A stretch of 20,661 nucleotides of DNA, from positions 1-20,661 of the forward strand of contig CANCPF010000030.1 of assembly GCA_947379975.1 (NCBI GenBank), given 5' to 3'. A program made the position numbers and the translations under genes. Shown piece after piece: positions 7,568 to 14,395 of the stretch. Numbering within the stretch: position 1 is the first letter of the stretch; every line of letters starts with the position of its first letter. The DNA comes from Methylophilaceae bacterium (GTDB lineage Bacteria; Pseudomonadota; Gammaproteobacteria; Burkholderiales; Methylophilaceae). The notes beneath the pieces were generated by a model that ran no database searches, had not been told where the DNA came from, and saw only the letters and a program-made list of their open reading frames with translations.

Positions 7568-8281
7568 TTAACAAATAACACCGAAGTGAAAAGTGCTAAC
7601 ATTTTCAATGGTATAAAGTCTGTTACTTGCAATAACTTCTGATGCCAAATAAGCCATTGGTATATATTTTCTACGCTCCGAAGAAACCTCTGGAACAGCT
7701 AAATAATCATTTGCAGGCTGCCTAATTTCACCAAACAGTGTGGGACTTAAAGCTTGCTCCTGCGTAGGTATTTTTGTACTAGCCAAGCGCATTTTACGCA
7801 CTGCCTCAATTCTAGCCATTACCCTTGGCATTTTTCTTAACATCTGCGGGTCAGCATCTTCCAGCCACAAACAATATCTGCCATTACCATTAATCAACTC
7901 TTCAGAACCTATATAAGGTCTAATGTAACGTTCTGCTAACGGTTCGCTTAACAGCAATTCATCTCGCTCACTGGCAGTAAGAATTAAATTACCACCATCA
8001 GTTGGCTTGCTACCATAAGTCATTTCAGGCACAGCGCATATTGGACGGCGTGATTTTTCAACAATTAAATCTGGCGCATCTACCAAATACGGATTAATGT
8101 TGCCCACTTTCACCGCATGTGGCTGACCTTTAATATCGTCATATTCGTAAATTATTTTATCCGCTACATCTTGCAAGCCAAAACCAATGATCACACAATG
8201 CACGGCAGCTTTACCTCTGGCTTCATTACTCCAGCTAAAAGTGCGATGGGCAAAATGTATCTTAACGCCTTTCGCTAACAC
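7568..8281 (-). pseudogene. MmeI-like gene, segment 3: end of methyltransferase and recognition region
   Basis: Third open segment, in the same frame as segments 1 and 2; GTG 8281 is the first possible start. It begins LAKGVKIHFAHRTFSWSNEARGKAAVHCVIIGF, typical of the end of the methyltransferase domain. It continues through the region that in MmeI relatives sets the DNA target (IRPYIGSEELINGNGRYCLWLED, then PTLFGEIRQP and ERRKYIPM). It ends STFHFGVIC at TAA 7568-7570, where related proteins continue directly into MHMSW; a serine TCA codon changed to TAA would explain it. Confidence 0.78.
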
Positions 8282-8351
8282 CCAACTTCACAACACGCCA
8301 ACTTGCTCACCCTGGGTTATGCTATTAGTCGAAACAAAGACCGCTTTAATG

Positions 8352-8391
8352 GTAGGAGCGGCGCCCTCGCCGCGATTATCGCCGCTCCTAC
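8352..8391. repeat. REP palindrome inside the MmeI-like gene
   Basis: GTAGGAGCGGC (8352-8362) and its exact complement GCCGCTCCTAC (8381-8391) flank an 18-base middle that is itself rich in GCG/CGC. This is a typical REP element of the GTAGGAGCGGC class. It lies inside the methyltransferase reading frame and keeps the frame open. Confidence 0.85.
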
Positions 8392-8912
8392 ATAAATCCA
8401 TATATCGCGCAGCTTTAACATACCAAGCCAACACAAAATCCAATAAACCTGCGTTTTTAATATCGCGACAGACTAACTGCATATCTACTTTTTGCGCCGC
8501 CGATTGATTGCTCTTACCCAAAAATGGCGGATTACCCAAAATAAAACTGCATTTTTCTGCTGGCAAAACATCCGCCCAATCTAATTGCAAGGCATTGCCA
8601 CACACAATGTGCGGTGTGGCTTTGAGCGGAATACGGGCAAAGTAAGCACCAAATTCTTCTGATACTTTCATGTTCATTTGATGGTCGGTTAACCACAGCG
8701 CTACTTGTGCAATTTGCGCGGGGAAATCTTCTATCTCTATGCCATAAAACTGATCGACATCGACATTAATCAGCGTTTGAATATCCAAACCTTGTTGGCA
8801 AGAAGCTCTGCCAGCACGCAACACGGCAAGCTCTAACAACCTTAATTCACGATAAGTAATAACTAAAAAGTTGCAGCAACCACAAGCCGGATCAAAAAAT
8901 GTCAGGCTACGT

Positions 8913-8928
8913 TGTTTCACGTGAAACT
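8913..8928. promoter_or_regulatory. parS site 2 (15/16), within coding sequence
   Basis: TGTTTCACGTGAAACT differs from the parS consensus only at the last base. It lies in the methyltransferase part of the MmeI-like gene and encodes FHVKQ on the minus strand. Single mismatches at the outer position are usually tolerated by ParB. Confidence 0.8.
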
Positions 8929-9112
8929 CTAGCAGGCGGTTTTTATTACTTAAAATATTTTCAAACTCCGCCCACAGCGAATCTAAAAATAGCGGCTTAA
9001 TCAGCTTTAATATGTTTTCTTCACTGGTGTAATGGGCGCCTAAATTGCGCCTAGCATCGGCATCTATAATACTTTGAAACAAACTGCCGAAGATAGCAGG
9101 GGAGATAATGCT

Positions 9113-9958
9113 TCAGTTCAGCGCACATAAATCCAATAAGGTATCGCGCATTTTGCTATCAAACTGCGCTGGCGGCAGTGGTTCGGCAAACAGATTGCCA
9201 TTGACATAGGGAAAAGCGGCGATGCTTTCGTCTATATTGGTCAGGCGTTTTTCTGGCGCTTGGTTAAGTATGTAAAATAAACTATTCAAATGATGCGCTA
9301 AATCACTGCCATCGGCGCTGGTTTTATTTTCTATGTAATCATGAAACAAGCGCTTTTCAAAAATGGTGGTGTCTTCGGCAAAGAGGCAAAATAACAAGCG
9401 CACTAAATATACTTCTAGCTGATTCACGCCGTAGCCTACGGCTTTCACTGCACCATGTAACTTGCCCATGCTTTCGGCAGCTTTGATGTTAATTGGGTCT
9501 TGTGACTTAATAATTTGGGTAGTGTAGCCAGCAATAAAACCAAATAATTTGACGTTTTGATACAGGTCTTTAAGTAAAAATTCAACTTGTTCGTTGGTTT
9601 CTAGGTTGTAAAGTCTGAATTTTGAGAAGTCCGATACTAGAATAAACCTGGGTAAATCACGCTCTTTAAGGCCGGGAAAATATTCTAAAGCTTGGTCAAA
9701 GGCACGATCTAAACTTCTGCCACGTGATTTATGCTCAACCAATAATTGTCCGCGCCACAGCATGTCGATAAAACCACATTTGCCGTCAGACTTTTTAACG
9801 GGCTCCTCAAAGCTGGCAATGCGTCTGGGCGTAATACCAAACACATTAAAAAACGCATCCCAGAATGATTTAGCTTCCGCATCTTCACGGCTTTCATCTT
9901 GCCATTCTTTAGATAATGTCGTCGCACGTGATTTTATTTCATTCCAAGACAGCGCCAT
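9113..9958 (-). pseudogene. MmeI-like gene, segment 1: nuclease and helical domain
   Basis: First open segment, about 281 residues from ATG 9958. It opens MALSWNEIKSRA, the usual N-terminus of the family. The nuclease motif reads FIDMLWRGQLLVEHKSRG, giving Asp65, Glu75 and Lys77 with the D-X9-E-X-K spacing of MmeI (D70, E80, K82 there), so the catalytic residues are intact. The helical region includes YLVRLLFCLFAEDTTIF. It ends DLLDLCALN at TGA 9113-9115; reading on in frame gives SIISPAIFGSLFQSI, the expected next sequence. Confidence 0.82.
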
Positions 9959-10035
9959 TTTAATCACTTATTTGTTTTTATAATTGGCTTAAAGTATACA
10001 CCGCGACAGCGCAAACCAAAGGAAACATCTAGGCT

Positions 10036-10051
10036 TGTTTCACGTGAAACA
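10036..10051. promoter_or_regulatory. parS site 3 (perfect)
   Basis: TGTTTCACGTGAAACA matches the parS consensus at all 16 positions. It lies in the gap between the MmeI-like gene and mnmE, about 5.8 kb from the origin. Unlike site 1, it has no extended palindrome or T run. Confidence 0.93.
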
Positions 10052-10081
10052 TATCATTAGCTATGAAACAAAAATATCCAT

Positions 10082-10107
10082 AAAAAAAGGCGCTGTAGAA
10101 GCACCTT
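10082..10107 (-). terminator. Rho-independent terminator after mnmE
   Basis: On the minus strand an 8-base stem (AAGGTGCT/AGCGCCTT, with one G-U pair) with loop TCTAC is followed by a run of T (A at 10082-10088). It begins 37 bases after the mnmE stop and should end the rpmH-rnpA-yidD-yidC-mnmE transcript. Confidence 0.75.
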
Positions 10108-10143
10108 GTAAAAACATCTTAAAAATCCTAACTCTATTTAAAC

Positions 10144-11481
10144 TTACTTACCAATACAAAACTTACTAAAAATCTCGCCCAATAAATCATCAGGCGTAAA
10201 CTCACCAGTAATGCTGCTCAAATATTCCTGGGCAATTCTCAACTCCTCCGCAACCAATTCTGCCGATTTGATTTGTTCGGCAGCGATATTCAAATGTAGC
10301 GATACTTGCGTCAAGGCTTCTAGATGTCTAGCACGTGCCATGAAAACACCTTCAGAATTATCTTGGTAGCCGGCTAATTTTAGCAACTGACTTTTTAATA
10401 AATCTAAACCTAAGCCTGTTTTAGCAGAAAGGTAAATATGCGTTGCTTGGTCTTTTTCTTCGAAAAAAGGCGCTTGATTGGCGACATCAATTTTATTATG
10501 CACCCAAATTTTGCGTATTTCTTGCGGTAAGCGGCCTAAAATCGAATTTTCTGTTTCTGTAATACCATGAGTTGCATCTACCATTAATAATGCGATATTG
10601 GCCGTTTCTGCAGCTCGCCAAGTGCGCGCAATACCAAATTTTTCCACTTCATCGTCAGTTTCACGCAGGCCAGCGGTATCAATAATATGCAAAGGCACGC
10701 CATTTATTTGTATGGCATTTTTTATGGTGTCGCGCGTTGTTCCAGCAATTGGAGTGACGATGGCAATTTCTTCGCCGGCTAGTTGGTTCATCAAACTGGA
10801 CTTTCCAACATTGGGCTGGCCGACCAAAACAACACTGATGCCTTCGCGCAATAAACTGCCTTGCTTGGCTTTGGAAAATACCGATGACAATTCAACAATA
10901 ATTGCCGCTAGCTTTTCTGCCACGCGACCTTGAGTAATAAAATCAATTTCTTCTTCAGGAAAATCCAAGCAGGCTTCGACGAACATGCGTAAATCAATGA
11001 GCTTGAGAAGTAAGGCATTAATGCGTTGTGAAAATTCACCAGACAAAGAACGCACCGCACTTTTAGCAGCTTCTGTAGTGGCAGCATTAATCAAGTCAGC
11101 CACAGCCTCAGCTTGGGCTAAATCAATTTTATCGTTTAAGTAGGCGCGGCGAGTAAATTCACCGGGTTCAGCTTGTCGTGCGCCTAGCGAAATACAGCGG
11201 GCAAGCAAAATCTGCATGAGTGCAGTACCGCCATGCGCTTGTAGTTCAAGCACATCTTCGCCAGTATAGGAGTGTGGATTTGGGTAATAAATGGCAATGC
11301 CGCGATCAATCAAATCGCCATCGGCTTGCTTAAAATCTAGATAAGCGGCGTGCCGTGGGGCAGGGCAGGCACCAAGAATACTGTTAGCAATGGCCTTGGC
11401 TGCGGGGCCTGAAACACGCACAATGCCAATACCGCCAGCCCCAGAAGCAGTGGCGATAGCGGCAATGGTATCTTTAGACAT
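10144..11481 (-). CDS. mnmE: tRNA U34 modification GTPase MnmE (TrmE)
   Basis: Potassium-activated GTPase that acts with MnmG in wobble-uridine modification. The N-terminal formyl-THF-binding domain begins DTIAAIATASGAGGIGIVRVSG. The GTPase domain has G1 GQPNVGKSS near residue 219, the TRDT switch, G3 DTAGLRET near 267 and G4 HNKIDV near 326. The protein ends FCIGK, the required C-terminal cysteine motif. I chose ATG 11481 (445 residues), which fits the family N-terminus and leaves 10 bases after yidC. An in-frame GTG at 11505 would add 8 residues and overlap yidC by 14 bases. It is last in the leftward cluster. Confidence 0.96.
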   Translation of the reverse strand: MSKDTIAAIATASGAGGIGIVRVSGPAAKAIANSILGACPAPRHAAYLDFKQADGDLIDRGIAIYYPNPHSYTGEDVLELQAHGGTALMQILLARCISLGARQAEPGEFTRRAYLNDKIDLAQAEAVADLINAATTEAAKSAVRSLSGEFSQRINALLLKLIDLRMFVEACLDFPEEEIDFITQGRVAEKLAAIIVELSSVFSKAKQGSLLREGISVVLVGQPNVGKSSLMNQLAGEEIAIVTPIAGTTRDTIKNAIQINGVPLHIIDTAGLRETDDEVEKFGIARTWRAAETANIALLMVDATHGITETENSILGRLPQEIRKIWVHNKIDVANQAPFFEEKDQATHIYLSAKTGLGLDLLKSQLLKLAGYQDNSEGVFMARARHLEALTQVSLHLNIAAEQIKSAELVAEELRIAQEYLSSITGEFTPDDLLGEIFSKFCIGK

Positions 11482-11491
11482 ATTCAGCGGA

Positions 11492-13141
11492 TTAGTGCTT
11501 TCCACCTGATTTTTTTAGTACTGTTTCTGCGTGTATCGTTTTGTTGATGTACCACTGTTGTGTAATAGATAACACATTGTTTACTAACCAATATAATACT
11601 AAACCAGCAGGAAAGAAGAAGAAAAATACACTGAATACTACAGGCATCACTTTCATCACTTTAGCTTGTAATGGATCTGTAGGTGGCGGGTTCAAATAGG
11701 TTTGAATAATCATGGTAGCGCCCATGAGTATCGGCAAAATGTAATACGGATCAATCGCTGATAAGTCATGAATCCAACCAAAGAACGGCGCATGACGTAA
11801 TTCTATCGTACCTAATAACATCCAATACAGAGAGATAAACACTGGAATTTGTACCAAGATAGGCAAACAACCACCCATAGGATTAATTTTCTCTGTTTTG
11901 TACAAGTCCATCATGGCGGCTTGCATTTTTTGCTTATCGTCACCAAACTTCTCTTTCATAGACTGCAAGCGTGGTGCTAATTCACGCATTTTTGCCATAC
12001 TGCGATAACTGGTGGCTGAAAGTTTAAAGAAGGCGGCTTTAATTAAAACCGTTAGTAAAATAATGGCGATACCCCAGTTAAGTACTACACCATGAATTTT
12101 AGATAGCATCCAAAATAGCGGTGAAGCAACCACGGTTAACCAGCCGTAATCAACGGTAAATTCTAAGCCTGGCGCAGCAGCTTTTAGATCATCTTTAGTT
12201 TGCGGGCCAGAGAATAAACGTGCTGGAATAGTCAGACTAGCACCAGGCGCAATGCTTGTTAAGGTACTTTTTGTGCCGATAATATACATGTGCTCAGTCA
12301 GTTTTTTAGTATAAAACTCACGCGTTAAGCCGTCTTTAGGAATCCAAGCACTGACGAAATAATGCTGTAGCAAACCAACCCAACCATCATTTGCGGTGAG
12401 CTTTAACGGCTCTTTTTGCATTGCAGAGAATGATAGTTTTTTGAATTTAGTCGCATCAGTGAAATAAGAGCCACCGGTGAAGGTAGGCATCAATTTAGAG
12501 CCTTGATTTGAATCTTTATCATGCACAATTTGGTAGTAAACCGCTGGTGTAAAAGCAACTGCAGTGCCGTTATTCACCACATAAGTAACGTCGATCACGT
12601 AGTTATTGCGGTGGAAAGTGTAAATCTTATCTACCGTTACGCCATTGCCAGCCCAACTTAAGCGCACTTCTAGAGTATCTTTGCCATCTTGCATTTGGTA
12701 ACTCGTTGCAGCAGCGCTAAACACTGATTTATGTGAAGGTAAATCGCCACCAATTAAGCCAGACTGCGCGACGTAGGTCATTGGTTTGCCGGCATCATCT
12801 AGTAAAACAAAGTTAGAGGTATCGTTTTCAGACGCGCGATGTTTAAGCAATTCTAATCTGCGTAAATCGCCGCCTACAGTTTCAATGTTTGCTTTAAATA
12901 GGTCTGTGGTAACGCTAATGCGCTGACCGCTTAATAATTTATAGTCGTTATTATCAGTGATTTCGGTTTTAGCAACATTCGCCGGCACGCTTGCCGACTG
13001 GCTAGGAACGCTGGCATCTTGCGCAATACTTGAAGTTTGCGGTAGCACTTCTGCTGGCACATTTTGACGTTGCCAAGCTTCCCACAACATCAAGATAGAC
13101 ATTGAAAAAATAACAAATAGAACTAAACGTTTTGTATCCAT
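11492..13141 (-). CDS. yidC: Membrane protein insertase YidC
   Basis: Inserts and folds inner-membrane proteins, alone or with SecYEG; F0 subunits such as those of atpB/atpE are classic clients. The 549 residues show an N-terminal membrane anchor (about residues 5-22), a large periplasmic domain (about 50-330), and a C-terminal core of five membrane segments. The core starts near PLFWMLSKIHGVVLNWGIAI, where the positively charged groove segment lies, and includes the loop MRELAPRLQSMKEKFGDDKQ. NPMGGCLPILVQIPVFISLYW and the C-terminal FPAGLVLYWLVNNVLSITQQ are typical signatures. The length matches E. coli YidC (548). Confidence 0.98.
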   Translation of the reverse strand: MDTKRLVLFVIFSMSILMLWEAWQRQNVPAEVLPQTSSIAQDASVPSQSASVPANVAKTEITDNNDYKLLSGQRISVTTDLFKANIETVGGDLRRLELLKHRASENDTSNFVLLDDAGKPMTYVAQSGLIGGDLPSHKSVFSAAATSYQMQDGKDTLEVRLSWAGNGVTVDKIYTFHRNNYVIDVTYVVNNGTAVAFTPAVYYQIVHDKDSNQGSKLMPTFTGGSYFTDATKFKKLSFSAMQKEPLKLTANDGWVGLLQHYFVSAWIPKDGLTREFYTKKLTEHMYIIGTKSTLTSIAPGASLTIPARLFSGPQTKDDLKAAAPGLEFTVDYGWLTVVASPLFWMLSKIHGVVLNWGIAIILLTVLIKAAFFKLSATSYRSMAKMRELAPRLQSMKEKFGDDKQKMQAAMMDLYKTEKINPMGGCLPILVQIPVFISLYWMLLGTIELRHAPFFGWIHDLSAIDPYYILPILMGATMIIQTYLNPPPTDPLQAKVMKVMPVVFSVFFFFFPAGLVLYWLVNNVLSITQQWYINKTIHAETVLKKSGGKH

Positions 13142-13196
13142 AATTGATTGGCAGTCTTATAAAAAATATTAGTTTAAAATCTGGAGTGGTATAGGC

Positions 13197-13406
13197 TTAC
13201 GGTATAGGGTCGTGGCCGCCAACGTGCCAAGGATGACAACGCAGTAATCGGCGAATACTAAAATAAGCACCAGCGATTGCGCCGTGCTTATTAATTGAAT
13301 CTAAGGCATATTGCGAACAAGTCGGATAAAAGCGGCATTGCTGACCAAAATACGGGCTTAACATCAATTGATAAGCTTTGATCATCCAAATGAGTAAGCG
13401 CGCCAT
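13197..13406 (-). CDS. yidD: Membrane protein insertion efficiency factor YidD
   Basis: Small inner-membrane-associated protein that aids YidC-dependent insertion. It has the family core SPYFGQQCRFYPTCSQYAL and the C-terminal RRLLRCHPWHVGGHDP, with the conserved cysteines. ATG 13406 gives 69 residues (MARLLIWMIKAYQLML). An in-frame GTG at 13418 would add four. Placed between rnpA and yidC as in most proteobacteria. Confidence 0.95.
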   Translation of the reverse strand: MARLLIWMIKAYQLMLSPYFGQQCRFYPTCSQYALDSINKHGAIAGAYFSIRRLLRCHPWHVGGHDPIP

Positions 13407-13451
13407 TGTGTTTATCACTAGTTTTTAAGTGTGTTGCAGTTAAAAATTAAA

Positions 13452-13838
13452 TTAATTAGCCGGCGCATTAGGTTTATCGCTAAGCATAACACGTTGATTT
13501 AATTTACGAATTAAGCCGTCAAACTCTTGTTTAATTTGCGTAAAATCATTTTTACTAAATTTCTTTTGCACACGAAAAATTAAGTCCGCATGACAAATTT
13601 CGTGCTGCTGTAATCTAAAAAACTCACGTAGAACACGCCGCATATAATTTCTGCTTACCGATAACTTCGCTACTTTTTTACCAACCACCAAACCCAAGCG
13701 TGCGCGTTGATGTGTATTTGGTTGATAGTGTAGCGCTAAATACTGCGTAGAAATACGTTTGCGGAAATTAAAAACGGATGAAAAATCATCCGTTTTAATC
13801 ATTTTAGCTTGCTTAACAAGCTTGTATGTTTTCGCCAT
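13452..13838 (-). CDS. rnpA: Ribonuclease P protein component
   Basis: Basic protein cofactor of the RNase P ribozyme, which matures tRNA 5' ends. The 128-residue protein has the RnpA pattern: DDFSSVFNFRKRISTQYLALHY, then RLGLVVGKKVAKLSVSRNYMRRVLREFFR, the RNR-type basic helix (here SRNYMRR), and DLIFRVQKKF. It starts at ATG 13838; ATG 13802 (MIKTDDF) is also possible and nearer to shorter family members. It follows rpmH by 115 bases. Confidence 0.95.
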   Translation of the reverse strand: MAKTYKLVKQAKMIKTDDFSSVFNFRKRISTQYLALHYQPNTHQRARLGLVVGKKVAKLSVSRNYMRRVLREFFRLQQHEICHADLIFRVQKKFSKNDFTQIKQEFDGLIRKLNQRVMLSDKPNAPAN

Positions 13839-13904
13839 TAGTCAGATTCACAACCGTTTATAACAAGTTAAAAACTATTTCTGATTATACGGTGATGCCA
13901 TCGT

Positions 13905-13949
13905 AAAGCTCTGCGTTCGTACTTCTATAGTACAGCGTAGCAGAGCTTT
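13905..13949 (-). other. Stem-loop between rpmH and rnpA
   Basis: Perfect 10-base arms (AAAGCTCTGC 13905-13914, GCAGAGCTTT 13940-13949) enclose 25 bases that contain a further short inverted repeat (GTACT/AGTAC). It starts 5 bases after the rpmH stop. No T run follows on the minus strand, so it is not a standard terminator. It could limit readthrough into rnpA or mark an RNA cleavage or stability site. Confidence 0.65.
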
Positions 13950-13953
13950 AAAA

Positions 13954-14088
13954 TTACAGACCTAAGCGTTTACGACCTTTAGCACGACGACGAGCAATAA
14001 CTGCACGACCACCTTTAGTAGCCATACGAACTAAAAAGCCATGTGTAGTGGCGCGACGTGTTTTAGAAGGTTGATATGTACGTTTCAT
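13954..14088 (-). CDS. rpmH: 50S ribosomal protein L34
   Basis: Very basic 44-residue protein, MKRTYQPSKTRRATTHGFLV..., the classic L34 sequence and length, ending KGRKRLGL. ATG 14088 is set by GGAG on the minus strand (14095-14098) with a 6-base spacer. First gene of the leftward cluster next to dnaA. Confidence 0.98.
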   Translation of the reverse strand: MKRTYQPSKTRRATTHGFLVRMATKGGRAVIARRRAKGRKRLGL

Positions 14089-14125
14089 GTAATACTCCAG
14101 CAAGCTTAAAGCTATAAAGGCGGCT

Positions 14126-14155
14126 ATTAAACCCGATAACACACCAAGTTGTCAA
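14126..14155 (-). promoter_or_regulatory. Promoter of rpmH and the leftward cluster
   Basis: On the minus strand, a perfect -35 TTGACA (14150-14155) and -10 TTTAAT (14126-14131, 5/6) are 18 bases apart, with about 38 bases from -10 to the rpmH start. This is the strongest sigma-70-like match in the window. Confidence 0.7.
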
Positions 14156-14188
14156 TGTTTATTTAGTTTTATAAACCTAACATTTGCC

Positions 14189-14197
14189 TGTGGATAA
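14189..14197 (-). promoter_or_regulatory. DnaA box upstream of dnaA (perfect)
   Basis: TTATCCACA on the minus strand, matching the consensus at 9 of 9. Only one perfect box lies on this side of dnaA; the rest are in the dnaA-dnaN gap. Probably used for dnaA/rpmH autoregulation. Confidence 0.8.
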
Positions 14198-14395
14198 GTT
14201 GTGTCAAAACAGTTAAAATATACGGTCTAAATATGTGATTAATTAGACTAACTAATTGTAGTTCTAATTATAATTTTCTCAATAAATTTTGTAGCAGAGA
14301 AATTATAGTCATAATCATATAATAATACAAATAAATCATACACTTATAATTAATTTCGTATGGTATTGCACTATTTCTAAGGTAAATAACAGCAG

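Larger units (their letters stand above)
8288..9082 (-). pseudogene. MmeI-like gene, segment 2: adenine methyltransferase core
   Basis: Second open segment; a possible re-start is TTG 9082, in the same frame as segment 1. It contains RRNLGAHYTSEENILKLIKP, then motif I FFDPACGCCNFLVITYRELR and catalytic motif IV GNPPFLGKS. It ends VSTNSITQGEQVGVL at TGA 8288-8290. In motif I the second glycine of GCG is cysteine, a one-base change (GGC to TGC) that should weaken SAM binding. Residues DLCRSGDNRGEGAAPT, just before IKAVFVSTNS, are encoded by a REP palindrome and look like an insertion. A near-perfect parS encodes FHVKQ. Confidence 0.8.
7148..9958 (-). pseudogene. MmeI-like type II (IIL) restriction-modification gene, broken by three in-frame stops
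   Basis: The whole region reads in one frame as an MmeI-type protein, a single chain combining nuclease, N6-adenine methyltransferase and target recognition. It would have about 936 codons, close to MmeI's 919. Order: PD-(D/E)XK nuclease, helical linker, methyltransferase with DPACG and NPPF, target-recognition region, C-terminal part. Three stops interrupt it: TGA 9113-9115, TGA 8288-8290 and TAA 7568-7570. There is no frameshift. Both TGA codons sit where the family usually has tryptophan (LN-W-S and GVL-W-S, from memory), implying TGG to TGA. SAM motif I reads DPACGCCNFL where GCGN is usual. One REP element and probably a second lie in frame. ATG 9958 is preferred over GTG 9967 as start. 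A working enzyme is unlikely. Confidence 0.88.
14089..14395. promoter_or_regulatory. rpmH-dnaA divergent control region
   Basis: AT-rich 307-base gap. Besides the rpmH promoter it holds one perfect DnaA box (TTATCCACA on the minus strand, 14189-14197). A second minus-strand TTGACA (14202-14207) lies 4 bases upstream of that box, so DnaA bound there could block a distal rpmH promoter, though no good -10 is paired with it. On the plus strand two TATAAT sequences (14269-14274 and 14318-14323) are candidate dnaA -10 elements without clear -35 partners. An AAGG at 14379-14382 is a rather distant Shine-Dalgarno candidate for dnaA. Confidence 0.6.

Noticed and set aside
8288..9115. TGA read as tryptophan to restore the MmeI-like protein
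   Set aside because: mnmG in the same window ends in TGA at the expected C-terminus, a third stop is TAA, and all housekeeping genes here use TGG for tryptophan.
7148..9967. Four independent restriction or methylase genes in an operon
   Set aside because: All four pieces share one reading frame, abut within 3-30 bases, and together give one MmeI-type domain order and length; only stop codons divide them.
13905..13949. Rho-independent terminator of rpmH
   Set aside because: The stem is good, but no T run follows on the minus strand, so it is listed as a stem-loop of other function.
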